Source: Firmicutes bacterium UBA4916
GTDB taxonomy: Bacteria; Bacillota; Clostridia; Tissierellales; Tepidimicrobiaceae
NCBI GenBank assembly: GCA_002398845.1
Contig: DHBY01000089.1
Location: 31,755 to 62,067, forward strand
Direction of reading: 5' to 3'
Length of the DNA stretch: 30,313 nt
Below are positions 7,135-14,059 of this stretch, in pieces (position 1 is the stretch's first letter; the number at the start of each line of letters is the position of its first letter). A program made the translations under genes and the position numbers. The notes beneath the pieces were generated by a model. It saw only the letters and a program-made list of their open reading frames with translations. It ran no database searches and had not been told where the DNA came from.

Positions 7135-8532
7135 ATGGATTTTATCAATTTAGTAGATAGCTATAAAGAAGATATAATAAAATCCACTCAGGACATAGTA
7201 AAAATAAAAAGTGTAGAAGAAAAAGGAAAAGCTAATATGCCTTTTGGAGAAGGACCATATAAGGCTCTGGAATTTGCATTAAACTTAGCAGAGAAAATGG
7301 GCTTTGAGACTAAAAATTTTGACGGCTATGCCGGGCATGCTGATTTAGGAAGCGGAAAAGAAACCGTTGGTATTTTAGTCCATGTAGATGTGGTACCAGA
7401 AGGAAGCGGATGGAAATATCCTCCTTATGGCGGAGAAATTCATGATGGGAAGATATATGGCAGAGGTACTGGTGATGATAAGGGACCAGCTATTGCCTGT
7501 ATGTATGCTATGAAAGCATTAAAGGAGTCAGGTGTTAAATTAAATAAAAAGATTAGAATAATATTTGGCACCAACGAAGAAACTGGTTGGGGATGTATGA
7601 AACACTATTTTCAACATGAAAAAGCACCTGATATGGCTTTTACACCAGATGCAGAGTTTCCAGTTATATATGGTGAAAAGGGGATAATAGTATTTGATTT
7701 AGTTAAAAAATTAAATTCTAATTGCTGTAGTGATATTGTAGTTAAGAGCATCAAAGGTGGGAATGCTCCAAATGTGGTTCCAGATTATTCAGAGGCAATT
7801 TTAGAAGTAAAGGATATATCTTTAGTTGAGAAAAAGTTAAATAATTTTGTAAAAGAAACTAATTATCCATTATCTCTGGAGAAAGATGGTAAGAATATAA
7901 AAATAATATCCAAAGGTGTTTCTGCCCATGGAAGTACTCCTGAAAAGGGAGAAAATGCAATTAGCTATTTAATGGCATTTTTAGGGGAATTATTAACGGG
8001 TTCTTGCTCTATTTGTGAATTCATTAATATGTATAATGAAAAAATAGGATTTAAACATTTTGGCGAAGGCATTGGATGCGGTTTAGAAGATGATATTTCT
8101 GGGAAATTGAATTTTAATCCAGGGGTTATCAAGGGTAATGAAGAAGAAATAAAATTAACTGTAAATGTAAGATATCCAATTAAGAGCAGTGCAAAAGAAG
8201 TATATGATGGTATTAGAAAAAACTTAGAAGGAACAGGGATTGAATTAATAGAAGGAGAAGAGGACACAAAACCATTACACGTATCTAAAGATAGTTTCCT
8301 TGTTGAAAAATTGATGAAGGTTTATAAAGATCAAACAGGAGATATGGATAGTGAGCCTATTACCATAGGAGGCGGAACCTATGCAAAAGCAATGGAAAAT
8401 GCCGTAGCCTTTGGACCTGTGTTCCCAGGACAAAAAGATTTAGCTCATCAAAAAGATGAATTTATATGTATTGATAATTTGATGAAGATAACAAAAATAT
8501 ATGCAGGGGCATTGTATGAATTGGCAAAGTAA
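7135..8532 (+). CDS. pepV: PepV-type M20 dipeptidase
   Basis: A cytoplasmic di-zinc M20 metallopeptidase of 465 residues, expected to cleave dipeptides and related short substrates. The metal-site motifs are all present: GILVHVDVVPEG (H83, D85), GRGTGDDKGP with the bridging aspartate near 115, NEETGWG (E148/E149), PDAEFP (D172) and a C-terminal DLAHQKDEF histidine. Between them is the lid domain typical of PepV/Sapep; length fits the family. GAGGTGAT precedes ATG7135. It has its own promoter and is divergent from the protease gene. The substrate is inferred from the family and could be a beta-alanyl or acyl dipeptide. Confidence 0.9.
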   Translation: MDFINLVDSYKEDIIKSTQDIVKIKSVEEKGKANMPFGEGPYKALEFALNLAEKMGFETKNFDGYAGHADLGSGKETVGILVHVDVVPEGSGWKYPPYGGEIHDGKIYGRGTGDDKGPAIACMYAMKALKESGVKLNKKIRIIFGTNEETGWGCMKHYFQHEKAPDMAFTPDAEFPVIYGEKGIIVFDLVKKLNSNCCSDIVVKSIKGGNAPNVVPDYSEAILEVKDISLVEKKLNNFVKETNYPLSLEKDGKNIKIISKGVSAHGSTPEKGENAISYLMAFLGELLTGSCSICEFINMYNEKIGFKHFGEGIGCGLEDDISGKLNFNPGVIKGNEEEIKLTVNVRYPIKSSAKEVYDGIRKNLEGTGIELIEGEEDTKPLHVSKDSFLVEKLMKVYKDQTGDMDSEPITIGGGTYAKAMENAVAFGPVFPGQKDLAHQKDEFICIDNLMKITKIYAGALYELAK

Positions 8533-8585
8533 ATTTTAATTGTATGAACTGGCAGGTAATTTTTAAAGAAAAATATAAAAAGTAT

Positions 8586-8614
8586 TTGACAAAATATACA
8601 TTATAGAATATAAT
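8586..8614 (+). promoter_or_regulatory. Consensus SigA promoter of infC-rpmI-rplT
   Basis: TTGACA (8586-8591), a 17-nt spacer and TATAAT (8609-8614) match both consensus hexamers exactly. The predicted start near 8621 leaves a leader of about 175 nt before infC. Confidence 0.88.
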
Positions 8615-8620
8615 AACAAT

Positions 8621-8772
8621 GTTAAATTGAATATAGGAAATAAGTAGAAGTATCCGCTTCTCACCTTATAGCTAGGGCTCATAAGGTTATAAAGGATAAT
8701 GCATATAGTTTTTGTGACTATTTAGCTTTATATTGACTGATGGCGGGTATTTATACCCGCTTATTTATTTAT
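8621..8772 (+). promoter_or_regulatory. L20-type autoregulatory leader of the infC operon
   Basis: The leader contains the sequence ATCCGCTTCTCACC, then CTTATAGC, then a strand CATAAGG that pairs back on CCTTATA, as in the Firmicute infC leader (Rfam L20_leader type). It ends in a GC-rich hairpin, GCGGGTAT (8743-8750) with ATACCCGC (8753-8760), followed by the T-rich TTATTTATTTAT. By family precedent free ribosomal protein L20 binds the leader and favours termination, which balances IF3, L35 and L20 output. No ORF of note lies inside. Identification rests on position and remembered motifs, not a covariance search. Confidence 0.75.
8743..8772 (+). terminator. Attenuator hairpin in the infC leader
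   Basis: An 8-bp GC-rich inverted repeat (8743-8750 with 8753-8760) sits in front of TTATTTATTTAT, 9 nt before the infC ribosome site. The T-run is interrupted, which fits a conditional rather than a strong terminator. Confidence 0.7.
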
Positions 8773-8795
8773 AAAAAAATGGGAGGTGCAGAAAT

Positions 8796-9305
8796 ATTAA
8801 AGAACTTCAAATCAATGAAGAAATAAGGGAAAAGGAAGTAAGGCTTATTGACGTAGATGGGGAACAGGTAGGTGTAGTGCCCATAAAGAAGGCATTAGAT
8901 ATTGCGTATAGCAATAAATTAGATCTAGTAAAAGTTGCTCCAAATGCAAAACCGCCAGTATGCAGGGTAATGGATTACGGAAAGTACAAATATGAGTTGG
9001 CTAAAAAGGAAAAAGAAGCAAGGAAAAACCAAAAAATTATAAACATAAAAGAAATTAGAATGACGCCAAATATCGAGGAACATGATTTGAATGTAAAGGC
9101 AAAAAGAGCAATGGATTTCCTAAAAGATGGGGATAAAATTAAGGTAAGTGTAAGGTTTAGAGGTCGTGAATTAGGCCATACTGATATTGGTAAAGAGGTT
9201 TTGCTAAAATTTGCGGAGATAACTTCTGAATTCGGAAATATAGATAAGCAGCCTAAAATGGAAGGTAGAAACATGATTATGTATCTAGTTCCAAAAACTG
9301 AGTAA
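8796..9305 (+). CDS. infC: Translation initiation factor IF-3, AUU start
   Basis: IF3 binds the 30S subunit, prevents premature 50S joining and checks the start codon. Starting at ATT8796 gives 169 residues, the normal family length, opening with KELQINEEIREKEVRLIDVD and then DGEQVGVVPI. This restores the N-terminal half that is lost if GTG8877 is used. GGGAGGTG (8781-8788) is 7 nt before the ATT, and no ATG, GTG or TTG lies at that place in frame. A rare AUU start is the known device by which IF3 represses its own translation. C-terminal motifs such as IRMTPNIEEHDL and FRGRELGH match IF3. It leads the infC-rpmI-rplT operon. Confidence 0.96.
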   Translation: MKELQINEEIREKEVRLIDVDGEQVGVVPIKKALDIAYSNKLDLVKVAPNAKPPVCRVMDYGKYKYELAKKEKEARKNQKIINIKEIRMTPNIEEHDLNVKAKRAMDFLKDGDKIKVSVRFRGRELGHTDIGKEVLLKFAEITSEFGNIDKQPKMEGRNMIMYLVPKTE

Positions 9306-9323
9306 GTAGGGGAGGTAAATAAT

Positions 9324-9515
9324 ATGGCAAAGATGAAAACTCATAGAGGTGCAGCAAAAAGATTTAAAAGGACTGGAACAGGCAAGTTAAAAAGATATAA
9401 AGCTTATAAAAGTCATAAAACTGGGAAAAAGTCACCAAAGAGAACTAGAAATTTAAGAAAATCAACTTTATTAAGTAAAAGTGACCAAAAGAAAATAGAT
9501 TCATTATTACCATAA
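9324..9515 (+). CDS. rpmI: 50S ribosomal protein L35
   Basis: A very basic protein of 63 residues starting MAKMKTHRGAAKRFKRTG, the L35 signature, in its usual place between infC and rplT. GGGGAGGT precedes ATG9324 and the gap to infC is 18 nt. Length is normal for L35 (about 63-66). Confidence 0.98.
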   Translation: MAKMKTHRGAAKRFKRTGTGKLKRYKAYKSHKTGKKSPKRTRNLRKSTLLSKSDQKKIDSLLP

Positions 9516-9554
9516 TAGAAAACTTGAAATTTACATGTGAGGGAGGTACTTTAA

Positions 9555-9905
9555 ATGGCAAGAGTTAAAGGCGGAGTTACTGCTAAGAAAAGACATAAAA
9601 AAGTGTTAAAACAAGCAAAGGGATACTATGGTGCCAAGAGCAAATTATATAGACCGGCTAACCAAGCTGTTATGAAATCATTAAGTTATGCATATTCGGG
9701 ACGTAAACAAAGGAAAAGAGACTTTAGGAAACTTTGGATTTCAAGAATAAATGCAGCCGCAAGAACGAATGGTATGAATTACAGTACATTTATTAATGGA
9801 CTTAAAAAAGCGAATATTGAAATCAACAGAAAAATGTTGTCTGAAATGGCAATACATGATCCTGAAGGATTTACAAAATTAATTGAAATTGCAAAAGGTA
9901 TGTAA
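9555..9905 (+). CDS. rplT: 50S ribosomal protein L20
   Basis: A basic protein of 116 residues with MARVKGGVTAKKRHKKVLK at the start, YYGAKSKLYR, and YSGRKQRKRDFRKLWI, all typical of L20. It binds 23S rRNA early in 50S assembly and is the presumed repressor acting on the leader at 8621-8772. GGGAGGTAC precedes ATG9555. The operon ends here with a terminator. Confidence 0.98.
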   Translation: MARVKGGVTAKKRHKKVLKQAKGYYGAKSKLYRPANQAVMKSLSYAYSGRKQRKRDFRKLWISRINAAARTNGMNYSTFINGLKKANIEINRKMLSEMAIHDPEGFTKLIEIAKGM

Positions 9906-9907
9906 CT

Positions 9908-9938
9908 AAAAGTTCCGGCTACGGAGCTTTTCTTTTTT
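9908..9938 (+). terminator. Terminator of infC-rpmI-rplT
   Basis: AAAAGTTCCG (9908-9917) pairs with CGGAGCTTTT (9922-9931), 10 bp with one G-T pair, around GCTA, followed by TCTTTTTT. Confidence 0.9.
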
Positions 9939-10002
9939 CAATAATAATTTGAGATTGTTTATGGAATAATATTTATAGTTATATATTTGCAGGGGGTCTA
10001 CT

Positions 10003-11346
10003 ATGAAATTAATAAAAAAACATTTAAATAGATTAGAATTAAATCCTCCAAGGGTTTTAGCACTTGGATTTGGGACCCTAATATTATTGGGGGCTTTATT
10101 ATTAAATTTACCCATAGCATCAAAATCGGAAGAAAGTATAGGGTTTATCAATTCCTTATTTACTTCTGCATCAGCAGTATGTGTTACAGGATTAGTAGTT
10201 GTTAATACTGCGGCATATTGGTCGTTATTTGGTCAAATAGTTATAATAATTTTAATCCAAATGGGCGGATTAGGTTTTATGACAATGGCAACTATTGTAG
10301 CTCTTTTACTAGGGAAAAAGATAACTTTAAAGGAAAGGCTAATAATTAAGGAACAATTAAATCAAGAAACTATGTCTGGGTTAGTAAAATTGACTAGATA
10401 TGTTATTTTTTCAACCTTTTTAATTGAAGGTATCGGAGCTATATTGCTATCAACTAGGTTTATACCTAAGTTTGGATTGGTCAAAGGAATATGGTTTTCT
10501 ATTTTTCATGCTATATCAGCTTTTTGTAATGCGGGATTTGATATAATAGGCAATAGCATGGTGCCTTTTGTAGGAGATTTTGTAGTAAATATGACGATTT
10601 GTTTTTTGATTATAATTGGCGGATTGGGCTTTTCTGTATATATTGATATTTCTAGGAATAAGGGTTTTAAAAAATTACATTTACACTCAAAACTAGTTAT
10701 AAGCATTACTACAATACTTGTCATTGGCGGCATGTTAATCTTTTATATGACGGAAAAAAATAACCCTGGTACTTTATTAGATTTAAATGGGAAAGAGAAA
10801 TTTTTAGCTTCCTTTTTTCAATCAGTTATACCTCGTACTGCAGGTTTTAACTCTGTAGATATATCAAAGATGCATGATACAACTGCTTTTATAATGATTA
10901 TATTAATGTATATTGGTGGTTCTCCAGGGTCTACTGCTGGAGGTATTAAAACTACAACTTTTGGTACTATATTACTAACTACTATAGCAGTTATAAAGGG
11001 AAACAAGGATGTAGTAGTATTTAAAAAGAGATTAAACCAAGATATTATAAATAGATCTTTGGCTATTGCTAGTATTGGGTTAATACTTATTGTATCAGTT
11101 TCTATATTATTAACCTTAACTGAGAATGCAACGTTTCTAAATTTGCTTTTTGAAACCACTTCAGCTTTTGGTACTGTAGGTTTAACAAGGGGAGTAACTC
11201 CTAACTTATCTAATATAGGAAAGGTAATAATAACATTAACCATGTATGCAGGCAGAGTTGGACCATTGACTATGGCCTTTGCATTTGCTCAAAGACAAAA
11301 GCAAGCTTTATATAGGCATTCTGAAGGAAACATAATGGTTGGATAG
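10003..11346 (+). CDS. ktrB: KtrB/TrkH-family potassium uptake channel subunit
   Basis: A polytopic membrane protein of 447 residues with four pore-loop repeats. The selectivity-filter segments are VCVTGLV (59-65), CNAGF (175-179), PRTAGFNS (277-284) and SAFGTVGLTRG (387-397). The first follows a Ktr-like pattern in which only one glycine per repeat is kept. Length and the partner RCK gene 14 nt downstream fit KtrB better than long TrkH. It would import K+ (with Na+ in characterised homologues) for osmotic and turgor control. AGGGGG precedes ATG10003. No riboswitch is visible in the 64-nt gap after the rplT terminator, and the promoter is not clear. Confidence 0.93.
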   Translation: MKLIKKHLNRLELNPPRVLALGFGTLILLGALLLNLPIASKSEESIGFINSLFTSASAVCVTGLVVVNTAAYWSLFGQIVIIILIQMGGLGFMTMATIVALLLGKKITLKERLIIKEQLNQETMSGLVKLTRYVIFSTFLIEGIGAILLSTRFIPKFGLVKGIWFSIFHAISAFCNAGFDIIGNSMVPFVGDFVVNMTICFLIIIGGLGFSVYIDISRNKGFKKLHLHSKLVISITTILVIGGMLIFYMTEKNNPGTLLDLNGKEKFLASFFQSVIPRTAGFNSVDISKMHDTTAFIMIILMYIGGSPGSTAGGIKTTTFGTILLTTIAVIKGNKDVVVFKKRLNQDIINRSLAIASIGLILIVSVSILLTLTENATFLNLLFETTSAFGTVGLTRGVTPNLSNIGKVIITLTMYAGRVGPLTMAFAFAQRQKQALYRHSEGNIMVG

Positions 11347-11360
11347 AGAGGGGATAAAAT

Positions 11361-12017
11361 ATGAAACAATTTGCTGTTATCGGTTGTGGTAGATTTGGTT
11401 CAACTATAGCAAAAACACTTTGTAGTTTAGGTCATGAGGTATTGGCTATAGATGCAGATGAAGAAAAAGTACAGGATATATCTGAATATGTAACCCATGC
11501 AGTACAAGCAGATGTTACTGATGAAAATGTATTAGTTGAATTAGGTATAAGAAATTTTGATGTAGTGATTGTAAGCATTAGCTCTAATTATGAAGCTTCC
11601 ATTATGGCAACATTAATAGCCAAAGAATTGGGGGTAAAAAAAGTAATTGCAAAAGCCCATGATACCATCCATGGAAAGGTATTATCTAAAATTGGTGCAG
11701 ATAGAATCATATATCCAGAAAGAGATATGGGAGTGAGAGTAGCACACAATTTGGTTTCTTCCAATATACTTGATTTTATAGAGCTTTCATCAGATTATAG
11801 TATATTAGAAATTACAGCTTTAGATCAATGGGCTGATAAAACATTAAAGGAATTAGCACTTCCTACTAAATATGGGATCAACGTTATGGCAATTAAGAGA
11901 GGTAAAAGGATAAATGTATCTCCTTATGCAGATGATGTTATTGATAAGGGGGATATATTGGTGGTTATTGGCAGTACTAAAGATATTGAGAAGATTGAAA
12001 AAAGTGCTGGTGAATAA
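11361..12017 (+). CDS. ktrA: KtrA/TrkA-type RCK regulatory subunit
   Basis: A cytoplasmic protein of 218 residues. The N-terminal RCK_N Rossmann domain has VIGCGRFGSTIA (nucleotide loop GCGRFGS near 8-14) and an acidic end of strand 2 (AIDADEE). The C-terminal RCK_C domain runs from about 140 to the end. Rings of this subunit gate KtrB in response to ATP/ADP and c-di-AMP in known homologues. The gene is 14 nt after ktrB, with GAGAGGGG before ATG11361, so the two form one operon. Confidence 0.94.
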   Translation: MKQFAVIGCGRFGSTIAKTLCSLGHEVLAIDADEEKVQDISEYVTHAVQADVTDENVLVELGIRNFDVVIVSISSNYEASIMATLIAKELGVKKVIAKAHDTIHGKVLSKIGADRIIYPERDMGVRVAHNLVSSNILDFIELSSDYSILEITALDQWADKTLKELALPTKYGINVMAIKRGKRINVSPYADDVIDKGDILVVIGSTKDIEKIEKSAGE

Positions 12018-12020
12018 TCT

Positions 12021-12818
12021 ATGATTGATATAACAAGCCCCTCAAACCCTTTAATTAAGGAAATTAAAAGCCTATATAAGAAGAAAGAAAGATGGGCAAA
12101 GAACTTATATCTAGCCGAAGGGATCAAAATAGTTGAGGAGTGTATCTATAATGATTGCCAAATAGTTAACATCATATATTCTGATGAATTACTGAATATT
12201 AAGGGAGGGCAAGCTCTTTTTAATAAAATAAAATCCTTTAAAGGGCTAATCCATGTTCCAGATAAATTATATAAGGAGATATCTGATACAGAAACTCCTC
12301 AAGGAATATTGGCTGTTATTGGATTTGAAGTGAATTCTATTAAAGATTTAAATATGAAAGGTGAGCCTTTCCTTTTATTATTAGATGAAGTACAAGACCC
12401 TGGGAATATGGGGACTATAATAAGAACTGCCGATGCCTTTGGCATAGATGGCATAATAGTCACCGAAGGCTGTGTAGACATTTATAATCCAAAGGTTGTT
12501 CGCTCTACTATGGGCTCTATATTCCGTACACCAATCTTTCATGAACTAGATGGTATAGGCATCATAGAAAAGCTTAAAGAGGATGGTATAAAGATATACT
12601 CTACTTCTTTAGAAGGAAGCCAGTATATCCAAGATACAAATTTTAAAGAGGCTTGTTTATTAATTATTGGAAATGAATCTAAAGGGGTTTCTGAATCGCT
12701 GCATTTTTTGGCAGATAAACTAATAAAGATACCTATGATTGGTAAAGCAGAGTCTTTAAATGCGGCGGTTGCTTCATCTATAATAATGTATGAAGCTATA
12801 AGGCAGAGAATTCAATAG
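12021..12818 (+). CDS. TrmH-family (SPOUT) rRNA 2'-O-methyltransferase, YsgA/RlmP-like
   Basis: A protein of 265 residues. The N-terminal L30e-like substrate-binding domain includes SLYKKKERWAKNLYLAEG. The knotted SPOUT domain has motif 1 LDEVQDPGNMGTIIRTADAF, motif 2 LLIIGNESKGVS and motif 3 IPMIGKAESLNAAVASSI, with the catalytic Arg and the SAM-binding knot. It lies just upstream of pheS, the place held by ysgA in Bacillus. YsgA has been reported as RlmP, which methylates G2553 of 23S rRNA. The same target here is inference from synteny, and an RlmB-like role remains possible. It starts 3 nt after ktrA. Confidence 0.9.
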   Translation: MIDITSPSNPLIKEIKSLYKKKERWAKNLYLAEGIKIVEECIYNDCQIVNIIYSDELLNIKGGQALFNKIKSFKGLIHVPDKLYKEISDTETPQGILAVIGFEVNSIKDLNMKGEPFLLLLDEVQDPGNMGTIIRTADAFGIDGIIVTEGCVDIYNPKVVRSTMGSIFRTPIFHELDGIGIIEKLKEDGIKIYSTSLEGSQYIQDTNFKEACLLIIGNESKGVSESLHFLADKLIKIPMIGKAESLNAAVASSIIMYEAIRQRIQ

Positions 12819-12821
12819 TTC

Positions 12822-12850
12822 TTGTAATTTAAATATATAGGTGCTATAAT
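12822..12850 (+). promoter_or_regulatory. Candidate SigA promoter ahead of pheST
   Basis: TTGTAA (12822-12827), a 17-nt spacer and a perfect TATAAT (12845-12850). The predicted start near 12857 is only about 8 nt before a terminator hairpin, which is unusual. Confidence 0.6.
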
Positions 12851-12864
12851 TTAGTAAATAGTTT

Positions 12865-12908
12865 AGACCTTTTGACCTTTATTTTAAAAGGCTTAGGTCT
12901 TGTTTTTT
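12865..12908 (+). terminator. Terminator or attenuator hairpin before pheS
   Basis: Outer pairing AGACCT (12865-12870) with AGGTCT (12895-12900) and inner pairing CCTTT (12876-12880) with AAAGG (12887-12891) are separated by an internal loop. TGTTTTTT follows. It can end the methyltransferase transcript, and it would also end a transcript begun at 12857. A second AAGGTCTTT copy at 12985-12992 could compete for the 5' strand, which would be attenuator-like. Confidence 0.7.
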
Positions 12909-13016
12909 ATAAAATAATAATGGGTGAGAATATTTTGAAAAACCACATTCTATAAAGACTTCATTTACATAAAATAGTCAAAAAAGGTCTTTGTTATATA
13001 GGAAAGGAGTATTATG

Positions 13017-14039
13017 ATGAAAGATAAATTAAAAGAGATTAGAGAAAAGGCATTATCTGATATTAAATCTTTAGATAATTTAGATAATCTTGAGAACATT
13101 AGGGTTAAGTATATGGGAAAAAAAGGCGAGCTAACACTGCTTTTACGTGAAATGGGTAAGCTCCCACAAGAGGAGCGACCTATTATTGGCCAATTGGCTA
13201 ATGAAATTAGAGAAGATATAGAAAAAGAACTATCTATAGCTAAAGATAGGCTTAAAGAAGAGATGAAAAAAGAAAAGATTGAAAAAGAAAAGATTGATAT
13301 TAGCATAAGCAAAAAATCAAGGAAGATAGGCCATCGCCATCCACTTTTATCTACAATTGAAGAACTAGAAAATTTATTTATTAGTATGGGCTTTAGTGTA
13401 ATAGATGGCCCAGAAATAGAAACTGTAGAATATAATTTTGATGCTTTGAACTCACCAGAAAATCATCCATCAAGGGATTTGTCCGATACATTTTATATAA
13501 ATGAAGATATACTTTTAAGAACCCAGACATCTCCTGTTCAAATTAGAGCAATGAAAGAAATGGCACTTCCCCTTAGAATAGTTTCTGCAGGAAGAACTTT
13601 TAGATTTGACGATGTAGATGATACACATTCTCCAATGTTCCATCAGTTAGAAGGATTAGTAGTTGATGAGAATGTAACTATGGCTAATTTAATGCATACT
13701 ATTGACATATTTATAAAAGAATTATTTGGTAAAGATATGAAGACTAGATTTAGACCTCATTATTTTCCATTTACGGAACCAAGTGCAGAAGTAGATGTTT
13801 CATGTTTTGAATGTAAGGGTAAAGGCTGCCCAGCATGTAATGGAACGGGTTGGAGCATGGAGCTTTTAGGATGTGGTATGGTAAATCCAAAAGTTCTCGA
13901 AAATTGTGGTATTGACCCAGAAAAATATAGTGGATTTGCATTCGGAATGGGAATCGATAGGATAACCATGGTTAAGTATGGGATTAGTGATATACGATTA
14001 TTATTTGAAAATGATAATAGATTCTTAGAACAATTTTAA
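13017..14039 (+). CDS. pheS: Phenylalanyl-tRNA synthetase alpha subunit
   Basis: The catalytic subunit of the (alpha beta)2 enzyme that charges tRNA-Phe; 340 residues, the usual length. An N-terminal coiled coil (about 1-100) precedes the class II core: GHRHPLLSTIEELENLF, GPEIETVEYNFDALN, motif 2 around RIVSAGRTFRFDDVD, and motif 3 FAFGMGIDRITM. A CxxC-x4-CxxC cluster (263, 266, 271, 274) is common in Firmicute PheS. ATG13014 and ATG13017 are adjacent; AAAGGAG (13003-13009) is 7 nt from the second, which is preferred. pheT follows 20 nt downstream. Confidence 0.97.
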   Translation: MKDKLKEIREKALSDIKSLDNLDNLENIRVKYMGKKGELTLLLREMGKLPQEERPIIGQLANEIREDIEKELSIAKDRLKEEMKKEKIEKEKIDISISKKSRKIGHRHPLLSTIEELENLFISMGFSVIDGPEIETVEYNFDALNSPENHPSRDLSDTFYINEDILLRTQTSPVQIRAMKEMALPLRIVSAGRTFRFDDVDDTHSPMFHQLEGLVVDENVTMANLMHTIDIFIKELFGKDMKTRFRPHYFPFTEPSAEVDVSCFECKGKGCPACNGTGWSMELLGCGMVNPKVLENCGIDPEKYSGFAFGMGIDRITMVKYGISDIRLLFENDNRFLEQF

Positions 14040-14059
14040 TAGATTTGAGGAGGATGAAA

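Noticed and set aside
9949..9979. Promoter for ktrB using TTGAGA
   Set aside because: The best -10 candidates (TTTATA, TATAGT) are poor or at the wrong spacing, so the promoter is left unassigned.
10818..11243. Minus-strand open frame of 141 codons inside ktrB
   Set aside because: It is antisense to the filter-bearing half of ktrB and has no promoter, no ribosome site and no recognisable motif.
12920..12955. Possible 11-codon leader peptide (MGENILKNHIL) before pheS
   Set aside because: It contains no Phe codons, has no convincing ribosome site, and lies after the hairpin it would need to control.
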